A stretch of DNA of 64,000 nucleotides from Microbacterium natoriense (GTDB taxonomy: Bacteria; Actinomycetota; Actinomycetes; Actinomycetales; Microbacteriaceae), in assembly GCF_030816295.1 (NCBI RefSeq), contig NZ_JAUSXV010000001.1, positions 248,001 to 312,000 of the forward strand, given 5' to 3'. Below are positions 42,739 to 51,464 of the stretch, piece after piece (the stretch's first letter is position 1; every line of letters begins with the position of its first letter). The notes below the pieces were generated by a model, which was not told where the DNA came from, did no database searches, and saw only the letters and a list, made by a program, of their open reading frames with translations. Position numbers and translations under genes: made by a program.

Positions 42739-43732
42739 ACACGAGATACAGCCCGCCGCCCATCGCGATCATGAGTCCGATGGCCATGGGGTAGCCGAAG
42801 ACCCAGTCGAGCTCGGGCATGTTCCGGAAGTTCATGCCGTAGACGCCCGCGACCAGGGTCGGTGCGAACAGGATCGCGGCCCAGCCGGAGATCTTCTTGA
42901 CCTCGTCGTTCTGACGGATGCTCAGCTCCGTCATCCGCTGCATCTCCGCGTTCTGACGACGGGCGACGATCGTCGACTCGACCGTGAGCGCGTTGTCGAG
43001 CAGCGTGCGGAAGGTCGTCGCCCTGTCGGCGATCCGGAGCGCATGATCGAGCACGTCGCGCAGGTACTTCTGCAGTTCGTCATCGACGGCGTACTTCTCG
43101 GAGCCGCGCAGCAGCGCCTCCAGCATCCCGGCCAGCGGCTGTGTCGCACGCTGGAAGTCGATGACCTCACGGCTCAGCTCGTAGATGCGCTGAGTCGCAT
43201 CGGTGTCCTCTTCGAAGAGCTGGCTCTCGATCTCGTCGATGTCGTTCTCGAGCCCTGCGAGCACAGGCGAGTACTCGTCCACGACCTCGTCGACGATCGC
43301 GTACAGCACCGCCTCGGGTCCTCGACGCAGCAGCGCCGCATCGCCCTCGAGCCGACGGCGCACCCGCCCCAGATCGGGGGCCTCGGCGTGGCGGATCGTC
43401 ACGACGAAGTCCGGTCCGACGATCACGTGCACTTCGCCGAACTCGACCTCTTCGACGTCGTCGAGGTAGCGTGCGGGGCGGAGCACCATGAAGAGGATGT
43501 CGCCGTAGCGCTCGAGCTTCGAACGCTGGTGGCCCGTGAGGGCGTCTTCGACGACCAGCTCGTGCACGCCGAACTCGTCTGCCACCGCCCTGATCTCTTC
43601 TTCACTCGGCCGGTACAGCCCGATCCAGCTCATCCCGCCGCGATCGCGCATGCACTCGAACGTCTCGTTCAGGCTCTGCGGATTCGCGGTGCGCACGCCG
43701 TCGACGTAGATCGCGTTGTCGACGATGCTCAT
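42716..43732 (-). CDS. corA: CorA-family magnesium/divalent cation channel
   Basis: 338 residues, ATG 43732. A large N-terminal cytoplasmic domain (about 1-270) with FECMRDRGGMSWIGLYRPSEEEI and a long stalk helix leads to two C-terminal helices. The pore signature YGMNF is present (GMN about residues 297-299), followed by the MPELDW loop (about 303-308), corresponding to the MPEL segment of the periplasmic loop. Imports Mg2+ and possibly Co2+ or Ni2+. Convergent with the APC permease. Confidence 0.95.
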   Translation of the reverse strand: MSIVDNAIYVDGVRTANPQSLNETFECMRDRGGMSWIGLYRPSEEEIRAVADEFGVHELVVEDALTGHQRSKLERYGDILFMVLRPARYLDDVEEVEFGEVHVIVGPDFVVTIRHAEAPDLGRVRRRLEGDAALLRRGPEAVLYAIVDEVVDEYSPVLAGLENDIDEIESQLFEEDTDATQRIYELSREVIDFQRATQPLAGMLEALLRGSEKYAVDDELQKYLRDVLDHALRIADRATTFRTLLDNALTVESTIVARRQNAEMQRMTELSIRQNDEVKKISGWAAILFAPTLVAGVYGMNFRNMPELDWVFGYPMAIGLMIAMGGGLYLVFKKNGWL

Positions 43733-43757
43733 CGCAGGGCCCGAGCGGGAAGGCGGA

Positions 43758-45044
43758 TCATTCCGCCGGAGCGACGCACGGGATCGCGGCGTCGGTGATC
43801 GCCTGGTTGTACTGCTCGGCCGTGAACGGCAGCCCGAACTCGGGCGCCGTCTGCCCTGACGCGGCCGGGGCCTTCGACGCGATCGCTGCCAGCTCCCAGG
43901 CCAGGAACTGGGCGAAGGTCGCGCCTGCCGTCGAGTCGTTCAGCACGACGGCGACCGTGAACCCGGTCGCCGGGTCGGAGTACGCCGCGGTCGCGTACCC
44001 GGGCGTCCACCCCTGCTGCCCGATCATGGATCCGGCCAGGAACCCGCCCCCGGCGGCCTGGAACCACGACGGAGCACCGTCGTAGGGGGGCAGCGGCGCG
44101 TCGAAGCGGGCGGGCTTCTCGTCCTTGCCCCGCAGCGCCTGCGCGGCCTCGGCTTGCGCGTACCGGCCGAGATCGTCGATCGTCGACACGACGCCCGAAT
44201 CGGTGTATCCGGTGCTGGACGACAGCTCGGTGATGTCGACGGGGGCGGCGCAGTTGTACCCGCCCTCGACCGCCGAGAGGTAGTGCCCGTTCATGACGGA
44301 CCCGCTCGACGGCGCAGCGGCCGCCGGCGCGGGCAGAGACGTGCCGGACAATCCGAGCGGGCCGGTGACGTACGTCGCGATCAGTTCTGACGCGGTGAGC
44401 TTCGATGCGCGCTCGAGTGCAAGACCGAGCATGAGGTAGCCGGCATCCGAATCGCGATACGTGGTGTGCGCCGCCGTGCGGGCCTGGCCGAGGCCGTAGG
44501 ACGCGAGTTCGAGCGGAGCCCACTCGCGGGCGGGTGTGTTCAGCCACGCGCCCTTCACCGTGGCCTCCGACGATCCGATCCCGCTCGTGCCGTTGCACAG
44601 GTCGAGCAGGGTGACGCCGTCCATGGCGGCGGCGCCTGAGACGTAGTCCTCCACGGGCGCGTCGAGCTTCACAGTGCCCTCATCGGCCAGAGCGTAGAGA
44701 ACGTCGCAGGTCATCAGTCGTGTCACGTCGGCGATGCGGAACGACATGTCGGTGCTGAGTTCGCCGCCTTCACCGCCCGGCTTCTGCGTGCCGACCCCGG
44801 TCACCCAGGTTCCGCTCCACGGCACCCACACGCCCACGATCGCTCCCGAGGCGCCGGAGGCGGTCAGCGCGTGAGACACGGCATCCTGCATGGCGGTGAC
44901 GGTATCGTCGGGCAGCGAGCCGTCGACCTGAGCGGGGGGTTCGTAGGTGAAGGTGTCGCCGGCGGCGCAGCCGGTGAGCAGGAGGCTGAGCGCAACGACG
45001 CCGGCCGCGGCTGCGCGCACGCGGCGCGACGAGAGAAGCTGCAT
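43758..45044 (-). CDS. Serine-hydrolase-fold (class C beta-lactamase-like) lipoprotein with degenerate active site
   Basis: 428 residues from ATG 45044. Signal peptide with lipobox LLLTGC (Cys 26). The fold of D-Ala-D-Ala carboxypeptidase/beta-lactamase family proteins is clear: AMQDAVSHALTASGASGAIVGVW, MSFRIADVTRLMTC, LLDLCNGTSGIG, YRDSDAGYLMLGLALE, GWTPGYATAAYS. The catalytic SxxK is replaced by Asp-Val-Thr-Arg (106-109) and the YxN by Tyr-Arg-Asp (196-198), so the usual Ser nucleophile and Lys base are missing. Probably a non-catalytic binding or regulatory surface protein. Divergent from the DUF2470/heme oxygenase genes. Confidence 0.85.
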   Translation of the reverse strand: MQLLSSRRVRAAAAGVVALSLLLTGCAAGDTFTYEPPAQVDGSLPDDTVTAMQDAVSHALTASGASGAIVGVWVPWSGTWVTGVGTQKPGGEGGELSTDMSFRIADVTRLMTCDVLYALADEGTVKLDAPVEDYVSGAAAMDGVTLLDLCNGTSGIGSSEATVKGAWLNTPAREWAPLELASYGLGQARTAAHTTYRDSDAGYLMLGLALERASKLTASELIATYVTGPLGLSGTSLPAPAAAAPSSGSVMNGHYLSAVEGGYNCAAPVDITELSSSTGYTDSGVVSTIDDLGRYAQAEAAQALRGKDEKPARFDAPLPPYDGAPSWFQAAGGGFLAGSMIGQQGWTPGYATAAYSDPATGFTVAVVLNDSTAGATFAQFLAWELAAIASKAPAASGQTAPEFGLPFTAEQYNQAITDAAIPCVAPAE

Positions 45045-45131
45045 GAAAGGGGACCCCCGGAAGACGTGTCTGCAAAGTCTAGAACGCGGATGCTGAAAAC
45101 AAGCATCGCGAGACGGCTTAGGGTGAGGTTC

Positions 45132-45446
45132 GTGACCCACCACTTCGATTCCGATGTCGTCTCCGCCGTCCTGCGCCATATGAACGGCGACCACACCGAC
45201 GACAATCTGCTGATCGTCCGTGCGTTCGCAACCGAGGCGCAAGGCGACATCACGGAAGCCGTGATGACCGGCTTCGACGGCGACGGCGGCGTCTGGACGT
45301 ACACCCGAGACGGCGCGGCATCCGAGCTCCGCGTCCCCTGGCCCGGAGGTCCGATCACCGAGCGTCCGGCCGTGCGAAGCGAGGTCGTCGCGATCTACGA
45401 CCTCGCGTGCGAGCGCCTCGGCGTATCGGCTCGCCCACACGCCTAG
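45132..45446 (+). CDS. DUF2470 protein, probably heme-utilisation related
   Basis: 104 residues from GTG 45132, with GAGG upstream. Contains VVSAVLRHMNGDHTDDNLLIVRAFA, the HMNxDH motif of DUF2470, then ITEAVMTGFDGDGGVWTYTR and a helical end VRSEVVAIYDLACERLGV. This domain forms the C-terminal part of HugZ/heme-degrading and glutamyl-tRNA reductase-binding proteins, where its His contributes to heme contact. Here it stands alone, 32 bases before the heme oxygenase gene and on the same strand, which supports a role in heme handling. Confidence 0.8.
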   Translation: MTHHFDSDVVSAVLRHMNGDHTDDNLLIVRAFATEAQGDITEAVMTGFDGDGGVWTYTRDGAASELRVPWPGGPITERPAVRSEVVAIYDLACERLGVSARPHA

Positions 45447-45449
45447 AAA

Positions 45450-45472
45450 TAAGGTTAGGTAACCCTTACACT
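45450..45472 (+). promoter_or_regulatory. DtxR/IdeR-type iron box and promoter of the heme oxygenase gene
   Basis: The 19-mer at 45450-45468 (TAAGGTTAGGTAACCCTTA) matches the actinobacterial iron-box consensus TTAGGTTAGGCTAACCTAA at 14 of 19 positions. TACACT at 45467-45472 is a -10 that would start RNA at or next to the ATG at 45479, giving a leaderless mRNA. Iron-bound repressor would sit directly on the promoter. Confidence 0.75.
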
Positions 45473-45478
45473 GAACCC

Positions 45479-46126
45479 ATGTCCGAGATCCTCTCCTTCT
45501 CCGCAGCCCTTCGCGAGCGCTCCTCCGGTTCGCACTCCCAGAGCGAAGGCGCGGGCTTCATGTCCGACCTGCTCAAGGGCGAGGGCTCGCGCGAGGACTA
45601 CATCTCGCTGGTCGCGCAGCACTACTTCATCTACGAGGCTCTCGAGAGCGCGGGCGAGCGGATGCGGGCGGATGCCGTTGCCTCGGTCTTCCTGAGCGAC
45701 AAGCTCACTCGCCTGCCCGCCCTCGAGGCCGACCTCGAGTTCCTGCTCGGCCCCGACTGGCGCGAGCGGATCGCCCCGCTGCCCACCACGCAGCGTTATG
45801 TCGAGCGCATCCGCCAGGTCGGTGCGACCTGGGCCGGCGGTTTCGTCGCGCACCACTACACCCGCTATCTCGGCGATCTGTCGGGCGGCATCTTCATCGG
45901 TCGTGTCATGGCCCGCCGGTTCGGCTTCGAGACCAACGGCATCGGCTTCTACCTGTTCGACGACATCGCCGACCCTGCCGCGTTCAAGGACGTCTACCGC
46001 GAGCAGCTCGACGCTGCCCCCTGGGACGACGCCGAGCGTGAGCGCGTGATCGCCGAGGTGCTCCTCGCCTACCGCTTCAACACCGAGCTGTTCGAAGACC
46101 TCGACCGGGCCCGCGCGGCCGCCTGA
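45479..46126 (+). CDS. hmuO: Heme oxygenase (HmuO type)
   Basis: 215 residues from ATG 45479. The proximal heme ligand is His 19 (RERSSGSHSQSEGAGF), matching His20 of corynebacterial HmuO. The distal helix with the flexible glycines is HYTRYLGDLSGGIFIGRVMARRF (about residues 123-145). It opens heme with O2 and electrons, giving biliverdin, CO and Fe2+, in the cytoplasm. The iron box over its promoter predicts induction under iron starvation. Co-directional with the DUF2470 gene but with its own promoter. Confidence 0.95.
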   Translation: MSEILSFSAALRERSSGSHSQSEGAGFMSDLLKGEGSREDYISLVAQHYFIYEALESAGERMRADAVASVFLSDKLTRLPALEADLEFLLGPDWRERIAPLPTTQRYVERIRQVGATWAGGFVAHHYTRYLGDLSGGIFIGRVMARRFGFETNGIGFYLFDDIADPAAFKDVYREQLDAAPWDDAERERVIAEVLLAYRFNTELFEDLDRARAAA

Positions 46127-46137
46127 GGTTCGCTTTC

Positions 46138-46200
46138 GGTCGTTGAGCGAGGGTTGGTCGTTGAGCGAGCCGCAGGCGAGACGAAACGCAGAGACGAAAC
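46138..46200. repeat. Two copies of the GGTCGTTGAGCGAG dispersed repeat
   Basis: GGTCGTTGAGCGAG occurs at 46138-46151 and 46156-46169, the second continuing into GAGACGAAACGC, itself repeated at once (46178-46200). The element lies between convergent heme oxygenase and helicase genes. Related copies occur at about 56232, 56283, 62076, 62095 and 63982. Confidence 0.8.
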
Positions 46201-46212
46201 GCACCGTGCCGC

Positions 46213-47598
46213 TCAGGCCTTGGGCAGCTCGGGAGTCGACCTGGCCTCCCAGGCCTCGCGCATGAATCGGCGGACATCCTCGTCGACCTTGATGTCGCTC
46301 GGACGCAGAGCCCGGGACAGGTAGAGCCCGTCGAGTGAGGTCAGCCGGCTGAGCGCGACGTAGGTCTGCCCCGGGGCGAACGCACCAGAGCCGAGGTCGA
46401 TGATCGCGCGGTCGTAGGTCTTGCCCTGCGACTTGTGGATCGTGACCGCCCACGCCAGCCGCAGCGGGAACTGCGTGAACTCGGCGACGACGTCGCGCGT
46501 GAGCTTCTTCGTGCTCGGCTCGTAGGAGTATCTGAAGCGCTCCCACACGGCCGGCTCGACATCGACCTCTTCGCCGTCGATCTCGACGCGCACCTTGTCG
46601 CCGAGGATCCGGACGACGGTACCGATCGTGCCGTTGACCCATCGCGGCGGCTCCCCCGACATCGCCGTGTCGTTGCGCAGGAACATCACCTGCGCTCCGA
46701 CCTTGAGCTTCAGCTCGGACTCCGCCGGGAGTGCCGCCTCGCCGCGTCCGAAATCGCCGCTGACCTCGGCGCGCGCCGTCTGCTCCTTGCCGGGGAGCGC
46801 CGCGAGGTGCCGGCTGTTGATGCCGTTCACGATGTCGTTGCGGGTGGCGAGCGTGATCATGGGCACTTCGCCCGGCTCGGGGTCGGGGGGCGTTCTGGCG
46901 CCCTGCGTGTTCAGCACGCCGGCGATCTCGGCCGTCACCCGCCCGTAGCGCACGGCGTTCAGCATGGCCTTGAAGCCGTCATCGGCCTGGCGGTGGATCT
47001 GCACGAGTTCGCGCACGTGCAGATCGGCATGCGTGTCGACCGCGAACAGGCCGTCGCCCGACGCCCCCTCGCGCGGCCCGGCCCACACCTTCGCATCGAA
47101 GAACCAGAACGAGCGGTAGTGGTCTCGCACGTACGCCAGCTCGTCTCCGCGCGGTGGCACCGGGGCGAGCTGATACGGGTCGCCGAACATCACGATCTGC
47201 GCGCCGCCGAACGGAATGCCCCGCTTGCCGCGCGCCTGCCGGAGAGAGCGGTCGATGGCATCCATCAGATCTGCGCTGACCATCGAGATCTCGTCGATCA
47301 CGAGCGTCTCGATCGCATTCAGGATGCGCCGCGTGTTGTCGTTCTGATCGATGTCGCTGTCGCCGATCAGGCCGATCGGCAGCCGGAACAGCGAGTGGAT
47401 GGTCTGCCCCTCGACGTTCAGCGCCGCCACGCCGGTGGGTGCGCAGATCGCGATCTGCTTCTTCGTGTTCCACGCGAAATGCTGCAGCAGCGTGGACTTG
47501 CCCGTGCCCGCCCGTCCGGTGACGAAAACGTGCTCGCTGGTGTCCTCGATGAGCCGGAACAGCTCGTGCTGCTCGTCGGACAGGGCGGGAAAGGACAC
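46213..47598 (-). CDS. PIF1/RecD-like ATP-dependent DNA helicase
   Basis: 461 residues from GTG 47598. Walker A VFVTGRAGTGKSTLL (about residues 24-38), APTGVAALNVEGQTIHSLF (motif Ia), VIDEISMVSADLMDAID (Walker B, DEIS as in PIF1), FGDPYQLAPVPP (motif III) and the C-terminal LAWAVTIHKSQGKTYDRAIIDLG (motif V) with YVALSRLTSLDGL (motif VI). Superfamily 1B, 5'-3' polarity expected. The short length lacks nuclease or extra domains, so it is probably a free-standing housekeeping helicase. Divergent from the membrane protein at 47711. Confidence 0.92.
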   Translation of the reverse strand: MSFPALSDEQHELFRLIEDTSEHVFVTGRAGTGKSTLLQHFAWNTKKQIAICAPTGVAALNVEGQTIHSLFRLPIGLIGDSDIDQNDNTRRILNAIETLVIDEISMVSADLMDAIDRSLRQARGKRGIPFGGAQIVMFGDPYQLAPVPPRGDELAYVRDHYRSFWFFDAKVWAGPREGASGDGLFAVDTHADLHVRELVQIHRQADDGFKAMLNAVRYGRVTAEIAGVLNTQGARTPPDPEPGEVPMITLATRNDIVNGINSRHLAALPGKEQTARAEVSGDFGRGEAALPAESELKLKVGAQVMFLRNDTAMSGEPPRWVNGTIGTVVRILGDKVRVEIDGEEVDVEPAVWERFRYSYEPSTKKLTRDVVAEFTQFPLRLAWAVTIHKSQGKTYDRAIIDLGSGAFAPGQTYVALSRLTSLDGLYLSRALRPSDIKVDEDVRRFMREAWEARSTPELPKA

Positions 47599-47710
47599 GG
47601 CTCACTCACGAAGGAAGGACGGATGCAGGGCGCTCCCCATGGTACGTGGCATGACCGCCGCGCGGCGTCACCCTCGGCGTCGTCCCAGGCCGCGCTCATA
47701 GACTGGCGCC

Positions 47711-48784
47711 ATGGACCACGCGGAGACGACGGCGCCTCGGCGCTCCCGTCTCGGCGCCGACCTGGCCATCCTCGCGCTGGTCGGCGTTCTGCTGATCGCC
47801 GCCGTGGGGGCAGGCATCTCGACGCTGTACACCTCGTACTACGGCCCGTCCGCGTTCGTCACGCGCTATCTCGATCTGCTCTCCGCCGGTCGTGCGGCCG
47901 ACGCGCTGCGCATCCCCGGCGTCGCGATCGACAGCGCGACGCTCGAGGCGGCGGGCATCACCGGTTCCCCCTCGGAGGCGCTGCTGCGCGCCGCAGCGCT
48001 GGCGCCGCTCACGGACGTGGCGATCGTCTCCGAGAAGAGCGACGGCACGCAGACCTCCGTCACGGTGGCGTACGAGGCGGGCGGTCACGCCGGGAAGACG
48101 ACCTTCCAGGTCGAGCAGGACGGCTGGGCCGGCATCACGCCGAACTGGAGGTTCTCGACGAGCCCGCTCGCCGTCATCGATCTCACCGTGCGCGGGGCGG
48201 ACCGGTTCTCCGTGAACGGCTTCGAGGTGCAGCGCGGACAGATCTCCGCGGCCGGGGCGGATGCCGCGCCACTCGATCCGCTGCCGATGCTCGTGTTCAC
48301 GCCCGGGCTGTATGCGGTCTCGGTGGACACGGCGATCTCCACAGCATCCGGCACCGGCGTCCTCGCCGATACACCGCTCGCCACCACTCCCGTCGACGTG
48401 CAGACCACCCCCACCGACGACTTCGTCGCGGTCGTGCAGCAGCGCGTCGAGGAGTTCCTCACGCAGTGCGCGACCCAGGAGGTTCTCCAGCCGACGGCGT
48501 GCCCGTTCGGGCTCGAGGTGCGCAACCGGCTCGCGTCGCTGCCCGAATGGTCGATCACCGTGCAGCCGAAGGTGTCGGTGGCACCCGACGGTGCGCAGTG
48601 GCAGATCCCTCCCGCCAGCGCGGTCGCTCACATCGAGGTCGAGATCAAATCGCTGTTCGACGGCAGCGTCGAATCGGTGTCCGAGGATGTGCCGTTCCAG
48701 GTCGACGGCACGATCACGATCCTCCCCGACGGATCCGCATCGATCAGGGTGGGCTCACCCGGCGATGCCGTCCCGCAGGACTGA
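47711..48784 (+). CDS. Membrane-anchored protein, function unknown
   Basis: 357 residues from ATG 47711. One N-terminal helix (LAILALVGVLLIAAVGAGISTLY, about 17-40) anchors an extracytoplasmic part. It begins with a small domain of the kind seen in DUF4878-like lumazine-binding proteins (SAFVTRYLDLLSAGRAADALRIPG) followed by beta-rich repeats with Val-Asp and Thr-rich strands. Two cysteines (TQCATQEVLQPTACPFG) could form a disulfide. No enzymatic motif. Family name not recognised with certainty. Confidence 0.75.
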   Translation: MDHAETTAPRRSRLGADLAILALVGVLLIAAVGAGISTLYTSYYGPSAFVTRYLDLLSAGRAADALRIPGVAIDSATLEAAGITGSPSEALLRAAALAPLTDVAIVSEKSDGTQTSVTVAYEAGGHAGKTTFQVEQDGWAGITPNWRFSTSPLAVIDLTVRGADRFSVNGFEVQRGQISAAGADAAPLDPLPMLVFTPGLYAVSVDTAISTASGTGVLADTPLATTPVDVQTTPTDDFVAVVQQRVEEFLTQCATQEVLQPTACPFGLEVRNRLASLPEWSITVQPKVSVAPDGAQWQIPPASAVAHIEVEIKSLFDGSVESVSEDVPFQVDGTITILPDGSASIRVGSPGDAVPQD

Positions 48785-48796
48785 CGGCGACCCGCG

Positions 48797-50794
48797 TCAG
48801 CGACCTTCGCGCTCGGCCTGTCGCCGGTCGCGTTCGGCGATGCGCGCGAGCCTGGCGTTGTACTCCTCGAGCTCGGCGTCTCCCGTGCGATCGGCATGCC
48901 GGTCCCGGCGCTTCTGCAGCTTCGTGTCGCTGCGGCTCCACTGGATCGCGACCGTGATCGCGAGGATGAGGGTGGGGATCTCGCCGATCGACCACGCGAT
49001 GCCGCCGCCGATGTACTGATCGGCCATCGGGTCGGGTCCCCAGGTGCGGCCCATCGAGCCGAACCAGTCGGCGACGAGGAGCCCGGACTGCATCATCATC
49101 GCGATGCCGAAGAACGCGTGCATGGCCATGACGGCGATGAGGGTGATCAGGCGACCGGGGTACGGGAGCCGGTAGGGCACGGGGTCGGCGCCGATCAGGC
49201 TCATCACGAACAGGTAGCCGGAGATCAGGAAGTGGATGACCATCCACTCGTGACCCAGGTGCTCGTACATCGACCAGCGCACCAGATCGGTGAAGTAGAA
49301 CGCCCACAGCGACACGATGAAGATCGCCGCGGCGACGAAGGGGTGCGTGACGATGCGTGCGAAGGGCGAGTGCACGGCCCACATGATCCACTCGCGGCCG
49401 CCGCGGGTGCCGTCGTCGCGCTTGTGGATGGCCCGCAGTGCGAGCGTGATCGGAGATCCGGTGACGAGCAGCAGCGGGATTGCCATGGACAGCATCATGT
49501 GCCCGAGCATGTGCACGCTGAACAGGTACTCCTGATAGGCGTTGATGGGGCCGCCGGTCACCCACACGAGCATCAGCATGCCGAGCACCCAGAAGACCGT
49601 GCGGTGGATCGGCCAGCGGTCGCCCCGCAGCTGCAGGCGGCGGACGCCGGCGAGGTAGAAGAACACCCCGAAGCCTGCGGCGACGAGCCACAGGATGTCG
49701 ATGTTCCACTGCGTGAACCAGCGGTCGATCGTGAACTCGGGCGGCAGCGCTGAGCCGGTCAGGTGCTCGGCCGGAGTGCGCACGAAGGCGGCTTCTGTGC
49801 CCGCGGGCGGCGGGGTGCGAGCCAGCGCGGCCGCCGCGCCGGAAGCCAGGCCCATGAGCCCCACCTCGCACAGCACGAGCAGCCAGAACCACCGAGCGGC
49901 ACGGTCTCCCTCGAGCTTCGGAATCAGGCGGATGCGGTACCAGGCCCCGAGCACGCCCATCGCGCCGAGCAGCACGACCTTGGCGAGCACGATGATTCCG
50001 TAGGGGCTGAACACCGAGCCCCAGTCGCCGATCGCCACGATCGAGCGGGTGACGCCTGACACGGCGACGACGGTGAAGGCTGCGATCGCGAGGGTCGAGT
50101 ACCGGCGGACGAGGTCGGCCACCGGCATCCGTCCGCGCACCAGCACGACCAGCAGCAGACCGCCCAGCCACACTGCTGCGCCGACCGTGTGCAGAAGGAT
50201 CGAGTTCACGGCCATGGTGTGACCGGACAGCTCGCCCGAGTGTCCCTGGGTGGCGAGCGGAACGAAGGATGCCGCGGCGAGCACGGCCGTGATGAGCGTC
50301 GCCGTCCAGCTGCGCCACGCGAAGGCGAGGATCGTGACGACTGCTCCGACGATGGTCGTGATGAGCCACGACTGCCCGAGGGGCAGGTTGAGCAGGAACT
50401 TGCCGAGCTGTGCGCCGAACAGCGGGTCGGCGCTGAGCTCAGGGGTGAACGCCGCCATGAAGGCGAAGAACCCGCTCACCCCTGACGCGACGGTGAACAC
50501 GGCGGCGCTCACGGAGGCGGTGTTCAGCGCCAGATCGAACGAGCTGTCGCCGCTGCGGAGGGCGAACAGCGCCAGCACGAGCGAGCCGAGCATGCCTGCT
50601 GCGGACAGGTTCATCACGAGCTTCACCAGCGGCAGCGCCCACCGCACGAAAGGACCAGGGTCTCCCAGCAGCAGCGGGGCCGCCGCTCCGCCGTACATCA
50701 TGGCGATCGTGACGGCCACGAGACCGGCCGCCAGCAGGATGCCGATTCCGCCGAGACGGTACGCCGTCGTCGTGGTCTGGGCGGAGGAGGTCAT
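48797..50794 (-). CDS. CopD - CtaG (caa3_CtaG) fusion membrane protein
   Basis: 665 residues, ATG 50794. The N-terminal half (about 1-330) is a CopD-type domain with SWLITTIVGAVVTILAFAW, HTVGAAVWLGGLLLVVLV and FTVVAVSGVTRSIVAIG. The C-terminal half (about 350-620) is a cytochrome c oxidase assembly factor CtaG/caa3 domain: WNIDILWLVAAGFGVFFYLAG, FSVHMLGHMMLSMAIPLLLVTGSP and LGHEWMVIHFLISGYLF with several His. This fusion is common in actinobacteria and is tied to copper delivery or uptake for cytochrome oxidase (family knowledge). The last 45 residues are a charged cytoplasmic helix. Confidence 0.92.
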   Translation of the reverse strand: MTSSAQTTTTAYRLGGIGILLAAGLVAVTIAMMYGGAAAPLLLGDPGPFVRWALPLVKLVMNLSAAGMLGSLVLALFALRSGDSSFDLALNTASVSAAVFTVASGVSGFFAFMAAFTPELSADPLFGAQLGKFLLNLPLGQSWLITTIVGAVVTILAFAWRSWTATLITAVLAAASFVPLATQGHSGELSGHTMAVNSILLHTVGAAVWLGGLLLVVLVRGRMPVADLVRRYSTLAIAAFTVVAVSGVTRSIVAIGDWGSVFSPYGIIVLAKVVLLGAMGVLGAWYRIRLIPKLEGDRAARWFWLLVLCEVGLMGLASGAAAALARTPPPAGTEAAFVRTPAEHLTGSALPPEFTIDRWFTQWNIDILWLVAAGFGVFFYLAGVRRLQLRGDRWPIHRTVFWVLGMLMLVWVTGGPINAYQEYLFSVHMLGHMMLSMAIPLLLVTGSPITLALRAIHKRDDGTRGGREWIMWAVHSPFARIVTHPFVAAAIFIVSLWAFYFTDLVRWSMYEHLGHEWMVIHFLISGYLFVMSLIGADPVPYRLPYPGRLITLIAVMAMHAFFGIAMMMQSGLLVADWFGSMGRTWGPDPMADQYIGGGIAWSIGEIPTLILAITVAIQWSRSDTKLQKRRDRHADRTGDAELEEYNARLARIAERDRRQAEREGR

Positions 50795-50841
50795 CCCTCA
50801 AGCCTAAGCCGCGGTGGAGAGGCGTCCGACCGGTGCCCGGA

Positions 50842-50883
50842 CGCACGAAGGCCGCCGCCCCGAGGGGCGGCGGCCTTCGTGCG
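50842..50883. terminator. Strong hairpin terminator of the HU gene
   Basis: 20-base perfectly complementary arms at 50842-50861 and 50864-50883 (GCCGCCGCCCC facing GGGGCGGCGGC), with an effective 4-base loop CGAG. It starts 9 bases past the HU stop and ends transcription before the leftward CopD-CtaG gene. Confidence 0.9.
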
Positions 50884-50891
50884 GAAGCGTC

Positions 50892-51179
50892 TTACTTGAC
50901 GGCTGCCTTGAGCTTGGAACCAGCGGTCACCTTGACGCGCTTGCCGGCCGGGATCTTGATCTCGGCGCCGGTCTGCGGGTTGCGGCCCGTGCGGGCGGCG
51001 GTCGCGACCTGCTCGAACGAGATCCAGCCCGGGATCGAGACCTTGCTGCCCTTGGCGACGGCGTCGGAGACAGAGCCGAAGAGTGCGTCGAGGACACCGG
51101 AGACGGTGGCCTGGCTCTGGCCGGTGGCGGAAGCGATGCTCGCGACGAGCTCGGTCTTGGTGATGGACTTGTCAGCCAT
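50892..51179 (-). CDS. hup: HU-family nucleoid protein
   Basis: 95 residues from ATG 51179. KTELVASIASATGQSQATVSGVLDALF is the dimerisation helix pair, and GRNPQTGAEIKIPAGKRVKVTAGSKLKAAV contains the DNA-binding beta-arm with the Pro at its tip. It bends DNA and compacts the nucleoid. This is the short HU form without the Lys/Ala-rich tail of mycobacterial or streptomycete HupB/HupS. Own promoter region to its right (a candidate -10, TACATT on the minus strand, at 51258-51263) and a strong terminator after it. Confidence 0.95.
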   Translation of the reverse strand: MADKSITKTELVASIASATGQSQATVSGVLDALFGSVSDAVAKGSKVSIPGWISFEQVATAARTGRNPQTGAEIKIPAGKRVKVTAGSKLKAAVK

Positions 51180-51384
51180 GTCATCCTCCAGCGACGAGGA
51201 TCCCGTCGCATCGTTGTGTGAATCGGAGCGGATGCTCCTGGTCGAGTGACCGCCTTGAATGTACCAACCACCACCCACATTTCCGCGTCATTTCGCGGGT
51301 TTTGGGCTTTTTCAGGGCGTGTCGCGTCACTTTTGTCACTTCAGTCACAGGAATCGGGGTCTGGCGGGGCGCCGGATCGGGTTT

Positions 51385-51459
51385 GAAGGAGATCACCCGC
51401 AACGAAGGATCGGACGCCGGATCGGCACCTTCGAATCATGCGATCTCCTCCGCGGCGCG
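51385..51459. repeat. Structured flanking repeat, copy A
   Basis: About 75 bases that align without gaps to copy B at 52398-52472 with roughly 11-12 mismatches. Ends are inverted (GAAGGAGATC at 51385-51394, GATCTCCTCC at 51442-51451) and an inner pair CGAAGG (51403-51408) and CCTTCG (51428-51433) is perfect, so it can fold into a long stem. Located at the 3' side of the DUF559 gene. The 285 bases between HU and DUF559 genes otherwise hold no gene. Confidence 0.8.
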
Positions 51460-51464
51460 CGGCG

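Noticed and set aside
45110..45131. Second iron box (TTAGGGTGAGG) before the DUF2470 gene
   Set aside because: Only the first five bases fit the consensus and there is no symmetric right half.
46138..46200. CRISPR array
   Set aside because: Repeat copies are too few, unevenly spaced, without unique spacers or cas genes.
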